A stretch of 64,000 nt of DNA from Euonymus europaeus. Taxonomy: Eukaryota > Streptophyta > Magnoliopsida > Celastrales > Celastraceae. The stretch lies in contig OY756958.1 in NCBI GenBank assembly GCA_963580455.1, positions 23,510,501 to 23,574,500 of the forward strand, read 5' to 3'. Positions within the stretch are counted from its first letter, which is position 1. Each line of letters opens with the position of its first letter. The translations under genes were made by a program, and so were the position numbers. Positions 35,274 to 46,626 of this stretch are shown piece after piece. Under the pieces are notes generated by a model that saw nothing but the letters and a program-made list of their open reading frames with translations, was not told where the DNA came from and did no database searches.

Positions 35274-38200
35274 TAACTTGCAGGAGGAAACGAAACACTA
35301 AGTATTTTCATCAAAAAGCTTCTTACAGGAGGAAACAAAACAATATTGTTGGTCTGAGATCGGTTGATGGGCAGTGGGTGGAGGGAGTTCAATCATTTGA
35401 GCCGATTATCTTGGATCATTTCTCTTCAATTTTTACTACATCTGAGCCTATTTCTCCAGGTGCTTTATTTGATGATTTTCAGCCTCAAGTCACTCCAACT
35501 ATGAATGATAGATTGTCAGAACTCTTCACGGCAGAGGATGTGAAATCTGTGGTGTTTAGTATGAATCCAACAAAGTCTCCTGGTCCAGATGGTCTTCCAG
35601 CTTTATTTTATCAAAAATATTGGCATATAGTGGGGTCAGATATTATTGATGCTACGCTGAATTTTCTAAATGGAGGAGAATTTTATGAGCCCATTAATCA
35701 TACTTTGATAGCTCTCATTCCCAAGGTTGAGTCTCCTGAATTTATCTCGGAATTTCGCCCTATCAGTTTATGTAATACAGTGTATAAAATTATTGCGAAA
35801 TGTCTTTGTAATAGATTGAAGCCTATTATGTCCCAGATTATTTCTCCAGAGCAAAGTGGTTTCATTCAAGGAAGACAAATCTCTGATAATTTGATTGTGG
35901 CCTCTGAAGTGTTCCATTATTTAAAGTGTCTTCGACAAGGTCAACAAGGATATATGGCGATGAAGCTTGACATGAGCAGGGCTTATGACAGGGTGGAATG
36001 AGATTTTCTTTTCTTTATGATGGAGAAACTCGGCTTTAGTACTCAATGGATTTCCTTGATTCGCAAATGTGTAACTTCAGCCACTTTTTCTGTGATTATT
36101 AATCGTGAGATCAGGGGCAACATCAAACCTTCCCGTGGATTAAGACAAGGTGACCCACTTTCACCTTTTCTTTTTCTATTTTCTATGGAAGGTCTTTCTC
36201 ATTTGTTTCATCAGAGTATTAGGATCTCTTCTCTTCATGGAGTGAGAATTTGTAGGAATGCCCCGATTATTTCTCATTTATTCTTTGCGGATGATAGTTT
36301 GCTATTTTGTCGGGCTAACTTGGTGGAAGGTTATCGGGTGCTTGAAATTCTGCATCAATATGAGCTTCTTTCAGGTCAATTCTTGAATGTTGATAAATCA
36401 GCAGTGCTGTTTAGTCATAATGTGAAGGCTGAATTTCGCTTATCTTTAAAGTCTCTTCTTGGTATGTCAGATTTTCGGGCAGATTCTAAATATCTTGGTC
36501 TTCCCACTTTAATCACTCGTAATAAAAGAGATCTCTTTGCTTTTATTAAAGAGAGGGTTTGGAGGAAGTTAAAAAGTTGGAAGGAGAAATGCTTATCCTT
36601 ATCTGGTAGGGCGGTTTTGATCAAATCTGTCATTCAAGCAGTTCCTACTTATGCTATGAACATTTTCAGATTTCCAAAAGTTCTTTGTGAGGAATTAGAT
36701 CAACTGTCTAGAGAATTTTTGTGGAGTGGCTCTTCTACTAATAGGAAGATGCATTGGGTTAATTGGCAAAAAGTGTGTCAGCCAATGTCAAAAGGTGGTT
36801 TGGGCTTTCGGGACATGAATTCCTTTAATTTGGCTCTTCTTGCCAAACAAGGATGACGGCTTTTAGAAAATGAGAGTTCTTTATGTAGTCGGATGTTAAA
36901 GGCCAGATATTTTCCAAATGATTCCTTCTTTACTGCTTTGAAGGGTTCTAATCCTTCTTATGTGTGGTTGAGTATTCTTTCTGCCAGGGAATTGCTCAAA
37001 ACTGGCACGAGATGGCGGGTTGGCAATGGCGAGTCTATTAATGCTTGGAAGGACCCTTGGATACCAAATAGTTCTTCAGGTATGCCAATTTCCTTAGATA
37101 TGACTAGTAATGATACTTTACGAGTCTCAGATTTGATTTCTTATAATCCAAAGAGCTGGAATGTGAACTTTATGGCTTCTATTTTTGTTCCTTCCTCGGT
37201 GGAAGAGATTCTTAAAATTCCCTTATCAACTCGTAATTTTATGGATTCATTTATGTGGACTCCAAACAATGATGGGAATTTTTCTGTGAATTCAGCCTAT
37301 AAGTTGGCTATCTCAAGTATTGTCCCTAGTGGTTCGAATTTTCTTGCTACAGTGAGTAGTTCCACCTTATGGTCCAAGTTGGGTAATTTGTCTTTACCCC
37401 CTAGGGTGAAAAATTTTATATGGCGTCTTGGACATAATGCTCTTCCTACCCGGAATAATCTTATTAAGAGAGGCATGCTTATCGGTGCAGAATGCCCTTG
37501 TTGTAATCTTCATATGGAGTCCAGTTTTCATATTTTCTGGTCATGTTCTTGGTCTCAATGTCTTAGGAGGGTTTACTTGGCTGATTTCATTTCTTTAACT
37601 GGGAATGTTCCAAATTCTGAAACTTGGATAGCTCAAGTGTTTTCTTCTTACTCAAAGACATTACTGGAGGACTTATTCCGAAAATTTTATTTTATATGGC
37701 TAGCTCGGAATAGTTTGGTATATGGTGATTCTAGCATCTCAATTTCAGATGTTTTGTTCAAAGCTTCTATGTTGAAATCAGATTGCACTTTGTCTATGGT
37801 CTCCCCACTACCAAGTCGAGCTGCTCCTTCTCATTGGGTAAAGCCTAACCCGGGTAAATATAAAATCAATGTCGATGCTTCTTGGACTTGTCCTACTTTA
37901 ACAGCAGGGGTAGGCGCTGTAATTCGAGACTCCTTTGGTGCGGTGATTGTGTCAAGTTACAAAATTATTCTCCCAGCAGGAGGCTGCATTTATGCTGAGG
38001 CCGAAGCCTTCTTATTTGGCATTGAACTTGCTATTACCATGAATTTTTCGTCTTTCATTATTGAAGGTGATGCTTTGACTATTGTGTCTGCTCTACGGGC
38101 TCAGAGAGTGCCATTAGCTTCGTATGGTTTATGTGTTGGTGCAGCTCTTTCACTTGTGCATGGTATGGATTGGGAGGTCTTACACACTAATAGGTTGAAC

Positions 38201-38330
38201 AATTCAGTAGCTGATCATTTGGCTTTGTTAGGCTTTCAAGTCCTTTCTCCTGTAACTCTTCCTAGCTCATGCTTGGATTTAGTCTGTAATGATGCTTCTT
38301 ATTAATGAAAGTTATGTTTTCTTCAAAAAA
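35274..38330 (+). mobile_element. 5'-truncated L1-type LINE with poly(A) tail
   Basis: This 3.06-kb element begins inside the linker before the reverse transcriptase domain, so the 5' UTR, ORF1 and endonuclease are missing. It ends in an A-run (38,325-38,333) that merges with the AAAG of the target. Such truncation plus a poly(A) tail is typical of target-primed reverse transcription. It lies on the strand opposite to the RING ligase gene and is bordered by the 722-bp direct repeats. Confidence 0.92.
35276..38305 (+). pseudogene. L1 ORF2 remnant: reverse transcriptase, zf-RVT, RNase H
   Basis: One continuous frame is broken only by two TGA codons (35,999-36,001 and 36,854-36,856), each where the family has Trp (RVEW|DFLFF and AKQG-W-RLLENE). 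Order of parts: RNTKYFHQKAS linker, RT fingers PTKSPGPDGLPALFYQKYW, KLDMSRAYDRVE (first catalytic Asp), [15 protein letters not shown], the catalytic [10 protein letters not shown], then a zf-RVT segment (LPPRVKNFIWRLGHNALPTR ... CPCC) and an RNase H domain starting KINVDASW with Asp and Glu active-site candidates. Apart from the two stops the frame is intact, so decay is modest. It cannot make an active protein as it stands. Confidence 0.93.
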
Positions 38331-39052
38331 AAAGAATGGGGGTTAAGGGAAGGTGAAATTGGAAAGAAAGTTGGGGGGAAATTTGGTTTCCGTGACGTGG
38401 ACGGTGAATTTTCGCCGTTACTTCTAAACCAATTCGAATATCGTTTGAGTAAGTTGGAAAATTGAAATTAATATGTATTTATATATATAAATATTTAATA
38501 ATATTTCAAAAAAGAAAATTTAATATTATCCGATTCGGATCCCTTTTTTTTCTACCTTTGCACAGCTCCGTTTTATATCTCATGGGATCTCATAATTTAT
38601 TTCATTGTATAATACAATGAAATAACAGATTTGATTACAGTGGAATGCGTACTATTACAATGAAATACGTTATTTCATTGTGCTAAAATCTGTTATTCCA
38701 TTGTGATAATACAATGGAATAATGTATGAAATATTTCATTGTAATAATACAATGGAATAACATATTTTAGTACAGTGGAATACGTATTATTACAATGAAA
38801 TGCGTTATTTCATTGTAATAAAATCTGTTATTCCATTTTAATAATACAATGAAATAAAATATGGGATCCCATGGGATACAACTCCATGTGATATATATCA
38901 TTTTCCACCTTTGCATGTCCAGCAGACCCGTTCAATGTTTAGATCCTATTTGATTGAATTTTAGGGCACTTTTAACTAGAGTTATATGAATTGAGTGTTA
39001 TGTGAGGAGAAGACTTTAACTCGTGATTGCCTCCACTTGTTAATAGTATTGG
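38331..39052. repeat. Right copy of the 722-bp direct repeat
   Basis: The partner of 34,552-35,273. It starts within the L1 A-run (AAAGAATGGG) and ends GTTAATAGTATTGG, after which the sequence (AGATCCTC) departs from the L1 5' end. It carries no coding part of the RING ligase gene. Confidence 0.9.
38561..38890. mobile_element. Foldback/MITE-like element, right copy (330 bp)
   Basis: Same 330-bp element as at 34,782-35,111, copied with the repeat. This copy keeps several TTCATTGTAA words better matched to each other than the left copy does. Confidence 0.6.
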
Positions 39053-40112
39053 AGATCCTCTAACTTGCTCTATTATGGAAGGTTTATCAAATATTATGTC
39101 ATTAAAAAAAAAATCACAAATGCTGCAAAGCTTGGGAGGTTTGAGATGTTACAATAGAAACAAGGTCTTCTTTTTTTATCGAAGCATTCTCGAATTCACT
39201 TCTTTTCAACTCCCACTTTCCATTTCTCCTAAAAAATAACAAAAGAACTGGATGGTTTGAAAATTACTAAATCTAAATCTAAGATAGTCTTATAAAAACC
39301 GGATGGGATGATGCAACTTTTGATAATTGGAAGAGCTAACACGTTAGAATTTGATCATCGAATGATTAAACTTTACAACTTAATAACTTAAAGTTCAGCA
39401 TTTGTTACAATCTAGTAACTTGGGCCATCACTACGAGGCTGCATATGATTTTGCTTCACCTTTCATCATGGAAATGTTGGATCTTCACCGTCCGGTAGGT
39501 GGACGAAGGAGATCATCAGTTTGATTAACAAAGGGGCTTTTAGGGTCAGCAAAATCTAAGGTACAAGCAGGAAAACCATGTTTTCCAATGATGGTTTAAT
39601 GGACTCTGTTCTTGCACGTCAGTGAGAGCAGGAATTCAGGGTTCACTAAATGCTGCCAACTTTTTAGACTATCAACCCAGAAATCTTTACCACTTTTCTC
39701 AGAATCTCATATCATACCCAACCACCGGATTAATTCCGACACCAAGAAAAAACCAATCTAGAATTTGAAATCCACAGTCCGCAAAGCTTGTGTATCCCGA
39801 CCGTGTTGCATGCAGAGAAGCCATGTAAACAGAAATAATGAAAAAAAACAGCGAGAAGAGAAGAATTTAGGGACAGTCGGCTGATACAATCAAAACAATG
39901 GCTTTTTATATATATTTTGTTTCCAACGGAGGAGACATCCATGCCTTAATAAAAATATTTTTTAAAAATACTAATGAGCCTTTTCGGTCAAGAACTACCA
40001 AAGAAAAGGGTTAAACTATACAGATCACAAGTGGCTTGTCCTAAATCTAAGGTTTTGAATAATGGCATGGCCTTGGAAACAATGCAGTGAAGAATTTACA
40101 GGAAAAGAGAAC
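39053..40112. other. Intergenic and 3' UTR, no gene seen
   Basis: Original host sequence to the right of the L1 target, then the likely 3' UTR of the TVP38-like gene. No motif-bearing frame. Confidence 0.4.
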
Positions 40113-43100
40113 TTAGTTTTCATGGTTGACATCCGAGGAGTCTATCTTTATTATAAGAGGCTGGTTGAGATCCACTGTTGGTTCGGCTACAATGGGTAAC
40201 TCTGGCGAGGCTGAAATGTCACCTATATCCTCATTTTCAGCAAGAGCTTTGTCTAAAGCAGTTCTTGCAACCCTCATAACACAAAAAATTAAAATCCCTG
40301 CACCGAGTGACCGGGGGTGAGGGGGAGAATCAAAGGAAGAAACATTAGTAACGTTAAAAATACAGCCAAGCTTATTTCAGATGCAAACAATCAAGTGAAA
40401 AAAAAGTGGCTATCTTATTGTATCTATATTCAGTTTTGTGACACACGCAACAAGTATATTGCATCTAAGTACATTTTACCCCCCATCAACTTCTGGCAAT
40501 CCCACGTGCAAAAACCGACATTCGCAAGATCCAGGGTATGCAAGCGAATTGTAAAATGTAAAAAGCATCAACAAAGTACATAAACCACTGTAAAATACCA
40601 TTATTTCTACTTAGGTTATTCTTATTACATTAACTAATTATTATAGTTACAGTTATTATGATCTTTTGGCTAAACACTTTAGGTACCAGTGGTTCAAGTG
40701 CTTTAAGAACATCTTTCTTTAGTGCCAGAGAAAAAAAGGAAAAAAGAATACCGTAGTTTCTAATATGAATTAATGGTTAAGCCCCAAAACCAAATGGTAA
40801 AGATAATGGAATGGAACTTAAAAGTTACTCCTTTTGTCCCATTTTAATTGTCCACTATTCCTTTTTTGGGTGTCCCAAAATGCATGTCTATTTTAATTAA
40901 TTAAAACTAACTTTATCCATTTTTTCCCATCTTACCCTTATTTATCTTTAAATTGAAAAGCTCAATAACTATGCACATTCATTATTTGCCACTACAAATG
41001 AGGGTATAAATGTCAAATTAAATGGGAGGTATAAAATTCCTTAAACTCCATGTAAAATTAAAGGGGACAATTAAAATGGGACGGAGGGAGTATTATGTTA
41101 ACTACTAGCAAAACAGACAATCTTTAGACTCATTCATAGATTTACTACTCTCACTACAGGGGGATAGAAAAATTTATCAGTATCTGTGCAGGTATACCAA
41201 CTTACCAGATACTACAAGGCCCAACACAATAACTACCTGCATCCATCACATAAAAGATAACATAGATCAGAACTGAAGATAAAAAGGACAAACCAGACCC
41301 GAAAGGAAAACAGATATAACAGATTCCTGACACAGGGTTAGTGCTAAGGACAAAGATTTATGGTTGGTTAAGAATTTACATTCTGACGTATAGGGTTACC
41401 CATATCAGAAAAGATTATAAGATAGACACTAATCCCAACAAACATTTATTTAAAACCTCAGGTGATGCGTAACAGCATAAGGGCAGATAAGCCTGGTTGG
41501 GCATATATGAAAACTATAAAAAAATAGGAAGATGACAGCACTCCTACCCAATGAGAAGTTGAGAATTCACTCCATCGATGTGTCACTTCTGCAAGATCCT
41601 TGAGAGTTGTTCCAACATAAACTAGTGCAAAGGTTATTGGCTGCAACAGAATATCATGTTAGAAGATTCATCTTAGCACTGTAATCAATATTTCATTGAC
41701 CTGAGAACATAAATAATACTTTCCGCTCAAACAAAAGGTACCATGAAAATATTTTTTCGCTACTGTGTACAACTCAACTGAACAAAAAGGTGCAAAAATG
41801 AAAGAATGATTAAATAAAATGCTAAGAAAACAGAATCTCACAACTGATAAATATTACATCATATACTTAAAATTCATGACCATTCTAAACAATAAGTAAA
41901 AAAAACAATTGGGATAAAATCATAATAGTGAGATCAGGGGAGAAGAAATTACCATCATGCCTAACCAGGATGCCAGCATGTATTCAAGTATAGGAACCGG
42001 AGTGACAGAGAGTAGGTAATTTAACACGTTAAAAGGGAGAAAGGGAACAAGTCGAAGCAGAAAAATAATCTGCAAAAGAAAAACAAGAAACTTTAGTAGT
42101 CAGTAGTCAGACATTTGATGTTTGCAGCATACAACATCTTGAAGATCTCAAACATATGAATGAGTTTTACACCAAAACATATCCTATAGTAAATAAGATA
42201 CATGATCCATTGGTCCACTACTCCTTTGCTTAGGTATAACTAACCTGTCAAACAACCAACAATTTGACATTCGATTCTAATGCCAGCTCAACATCCAAGA
42301 ATCAAAGACCCTCAGCCAGTAAAAACTTCTGTAACTCGAATAAATTAAGGGACTTGGATGACTCTCTAGCACCAGATTAAAGACTCTGATTTCTTTGTTC
42401 TCAGTTCCAACTACAAAGATTTCAACTTTATCCAGACCAAGGTACTTTATTCTACCTTTTCAAAGAAATTAACACTAAGTAACCAACAAAGGTATCAACA
42501 ATGCATTTCCATCTCAAAATATATTCAGCTGTGACAACCAAATTTATATAATAAACAAACCTTAAAGCCAGATCTTTGAATTGCAGTTGCTACTGACCAA
42601 AATTTTGGATAATCCTTTAACTTTGAGACAACATATGATCTCCCAATCTGGTTAAAGAATGCCAATAAAAAAATAAAATAAAAATTTGACATAGAGACAC
42701 TAAAAAAATTACAACTAATTTAAGGATGGTTGTAGAATAAAATCTCATAAAGTAATCGAAGAAAATGGGCAAGAACATAACAAAGGGTGGCATAGACCAT
42801 ATATAATATAGATCATAAAAGTAACTAAGAAGTATATACAGTTCTGCCAAGAAGAAATGCTGCCCCTGCTCCAAGGGTAGCACCAATAGAATCAGCGATG
42901 AAACCCACAGGCAGACCGAAAAGGTACCCACCACCAAGCTGAAAGATGGTGACCAAGTTAGTCAATTAATCCCAGTAAAGATAGGTATTTTTCAAAAATA
43001 GGAACATGGACTTGATGCAAAAGTAAATGGAAATTGACTGGATAAAAGGGCTGACCAAACAAGAGAGTTTAAAGTCACTCTGAGACTGAAACAAGCTGAC

Positions 43101-46095
43101 AAAAGCATCAAATGAAAGTTTAACGCTTACAGTTAGCACTGAAGCTGGAACTGCCAAGACCGTGAGAGGAATATAAGCTACAGCCCTACACATCAACCAA
43201 AGAAAGATGGTGAGTCATGACTCGCATATTACCCAGATCAACATTCGAAAACCCAAGTGTTACTGATCCTACGTATATGCAATCAAATATAACACTGAGG
43301 AAAGAGCAAGACTTCCCAATTTAACATTTTCCATCAGCATCATAATAAAGACTAGCTTTACTTCCATATGAGGCAATGGCAATTGGCAACAGTTCTGTGA
43401 TAAGGAAAAATGAAAAAAGCTTTCTTCCAATGGCACATATCTAACACGGTAAAATTGCCCCATTCACATAAATATGTTTAGAACAGATCCTGCAATGTTG
43501 GAATCTGAAGTTGTAATGAGTAAGAAAACCTAGTTTCACATCATCAAATCTGCCTGGCTAGTAAATTTATAACCATAGCCGCAATAATCACTAATCAAGA
43601 TTCTTGATTTCATACTTAAAAATTAAGGTAAGATTGCTGTAGCAAGTGACATATAACATCCATATGGATGCCCCATTCATGACCAATTCAAATAGGCCAG
43701 ACTACTTTCAAGGCTTTCCAAGGAAAAGTGTTTTTCCCAAGTGACTGGACTGCTCTTAAGCACTAATCTCAAACATTAAATATGCATTGAACGCGGGATG
43801 GCTCTGACACTTGCCAACCTATATAAAGGTCAACTGGTCCATTACAAATTACAATTCATAACTTTCGACATTTGAATTCCATAAATGATAGAATGTACTT
43901 TAATTATACCCAAACATAATGAAATCAACAAATTTAACCTCAATTAGCTAAGGCCAACCAAACCAAATAATTAAAATTTATTGTAAAAGTCTCAGTTTCG
44001 ATGTGGGAAATATGGGACAATACAAAGTCCATTGAACATGAGGCATTTAGCATTAATATTACAATTTTCATATAGTGCAAGGCCGCCACCATTAAAACAA
44101 GTTTTGGAAAGGCACACAAATGCAATCTTACTCCCACTATTGGAAGAAACTATTTACGGTTCAGAAAATGTAACACCCATGTTTCAATAGAGCAACTTGA
44201 CCACTGTGCCAGTCCCTCCAACTAAGACAGTAGATACTCTACAGTGGACCAGCATATGATTAAAAAAAGAGGTGAGGTAATATGTGCCATCCTGATTTTG
44301 TATGTTAAATTTGTCGCTCAATGCATATGCACAAAGAGAGAACATATTTTCTTTTGCAGTGCATCCCACCATCTCTATTGTGAATATGTTGACTGAAATC
44401 CAGATATTTTGAGGAAAAAGACCATGTTTATCACAACAGTAAATTTTAACATAAATTCTACAACTACGTCTAAAATATCACACCTAACATCAGTTTCCAA
44501 AATTTTGCAGGTGTCTCATAAGGCAATCACAATATAGTAATATACACAGATTGGCTAAGGACTGCAAAAGAAAGTATTCAGATTGCATTATGTACAATCC
44601 AGATGCTAAAAATATAGGCACATCACTGTATGTACACCGTCCTTCAACCCATTCCTTTCAACTTGCCACATCGTACTGCACACGGCTTCTGCAGCGGCAT
44701 TGCAAAGAGGCCATTCCTATGATTGAACCCATGATACTAAGGTTGCAATATGGAAAACAAAATCTTCCCAACAGACTACAAAATCAGCTTAAGCAACCAA
44801 TATTTTTAATATGCTTGATTTGTAATGTACATTCCCCTCAACTATTTCCACTGAATGGTGATTATATATTTACATCCATATGGACCATATGTGTAGAACC
44901 CACCACATACTTCACCCTATTTTTTGCTGAAAGAAAATGTCATTACTCCCTACAAGACTATTGATATTATCATATTACAAATATATCATAATTACAGGAC
45001 ATCATGGAGAAGTCAGTACTAAGAGTTATTTGATGCTAAATTAGTTGAGAAACCAATGCGTATAATGTCGCAACAAGTGACTTACAGAACTAGAGGACCC
45101 CAAGGCCCTAGATCTTGTTCAACCCATAATAAGAAGTCCTTCAAGATCTGCAGCGCGTAGTTAAATCATGAGTAGAAAAGCATATGGTTATCCATATAAA
45201 ACAGAACCATTCTATAGACTGCATGATGCCCAACCTTACCAAAGGAAAAAACCAAAAAGAAAACATAATTTTCTTGCTACTACCAGCAACTGAGAAAGTA
45301 GATGCCAAGCCAAGAGAAAACCAATCGTATAGATAGCTTTTGTCAAAACCAAAGATGGAAGCGGGGCTTTGTAACAATGTACAAATTTCTGTGGCATTAG
45401 ATACAGTATCCATTTCTCGAATGAAGTGAACTTTTTGAAGAATAACATTGTTTCAACTTTCAAGCAGGTAACATTGATTTGCTAGTTGCCCAGTGAGACT
45501 TGTGCACCATGATAGCTTTACCAGCATTCTCTTTTGATGCCCTTTACAACGAATTTTGCATACAATCATATCGTGCAAAGAAATTGAACTTAATACTAAT
45601 CAATTTAGACGGTACTCCAATGTCAAGACAAGCAGATATTTCACAAAGATGATGGAAATCCTACAAGTATCCTCAATTCATATTATTTACCACTAATATT
45701 AGCCCACAAAGAATATAAGAAAACAATTCAATTTAACCTAACATATATATTACGCACAACGGATACAACAAAACCCAGGAAAAAAACACGGACTTCCGCA
45801 CTAGAAACACAAAAACAAAAACCCATCTCGAAATAAATCGCCCAATCCCCAAAGAATCACTGATATAAGCAACTAAACCAATCAAAAAGCGATGTTGCGA
45901 TAGACCCAGTTGGAAAAATCTAACCTTCTCGATCGGTAGAGTGAAGCAAGCAAAGGTAATAGCTACAAGAAGGAGGAGGAGGAGGGTGATCCTGAGAGCA
46001 GAGCCCCATGTGAGCCCCATCGAAAGCCTGCGACGCCAAGGCCTGCAGTTTTCGTCGCCAGTATCGAACTCCAACGCTGCTTGCTTCAAGGACAA
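40113..46095 (-). CDS. TVP38/TMEM64 family (VTT domain) membrane protein (9 exons)
   Basis: Minus-strand exons: 46095-45925, 45147-45086, 43185-43131, 42938-42840, 42648-42562, 42069-41953, 41640-41548, 41236-41206, 40297-40113; 299 aa, all GT/AG and in frame. Residues 35-52 form a membrane helix (ALRITLLLLLLVAITFAC). The VTT/SNARE-associated core follows: VAYIPLTVLAVPASVLTLGG, GYLFGLPVGFIADSIGATLG, the FLLGRT stretch, LLRLVPLLPFNVLNYLLSVT and LEYMLASWLGMMP. A 31-base exon encodes part of a late helix, VVIVLGLVVSG. The cytosolic tail is ALDKALAENEDIGD... to VNHEN. The family (DedA/TVP38/TMEM41/VMP1) acts in Golgi/ER membrane traffic and lipid scrambling; a specific plant role is unknown. A Stowaway MITE sits in the last intron. 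Confidence 0.92.
40828..41090. mobile_element. Stowaway MITE in the last intron of the TVP38-like gene
   Basis: The ends are CTCCTTTTGTCCCATTTTAA and, inverted, CTCCCTCCGTCCCATTTTAA, with TA on both sides. The interior carries the ATGCATGTCTATTTTAATTA / AAAAGCTCAATAACTATGCA words shared with the copy at 54,720. 263 bp. Confidence 0.92.
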
Positions 46096-46210
46096 GCGTC
46101 CTTCAACCCCACTACGTCTGCTATATTTGGCCTCTTCGACCCAACAATAAAAAAATATATCTTATTCATCTCCGTCTTTTGCGTTCAATTGTTTTTAATC
46201 CATCAACTCT

Positions 46211-46225
46211 GTGTGTGTGTGTGTG
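46211..46225. repeat. (GT)n microsatellite upstream of the TVP38-like gene
   Basis: Seven and a half GT units, about 115 bp upstream of the TVP38-like ATG (which is on the minus strand). Confidence 0.9.
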
Positions 46226-46626
46226 ATGTTGACAAAGCGCGGGAGTCTTCGCTTCGATGACGTGTTTGTTTGGGTTGAATTTGAGCCTTAATTGATAATT
46301 TTGAGACGTATTATTAAATCCATATTAATCTAATCCAATCCTCCAATAATGTTCCTTCAGATTTTGTCCTTCAAAATTCATTTTGACAATAGTTGCGAAT
46401 TGGTCCTGTTCCGCTAAACTTGCACTAATACTAATAATAAATATGCTGACTTCGTGAAAGGGCAAAAACCGATGCGGTGATGTGGAGACAAAACCAGGCT
46501 CAGGAGGTTGACTTTGGGGTTTGGGCTGCATTATGCAACTGGAAATCCATAATGTCTTAATTCTTAAACATGGCATTGACTACCCTCATTAACTTCCAGT
46601 ATGGAACCTAGAAGTCTTAAAAGAAC

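Noticed and set aside
34552..39052. LTR retrotransposon explanation for the 722-bp repeats
   Set aside because: The enclosed element is a non-LTR type with FADD reverse transcriptase, zf-RVT, RNase H and poly(A). The repeats do not show TG...CA ends, a primer-binding site or a polypurine tract, and they contain a gene leader.
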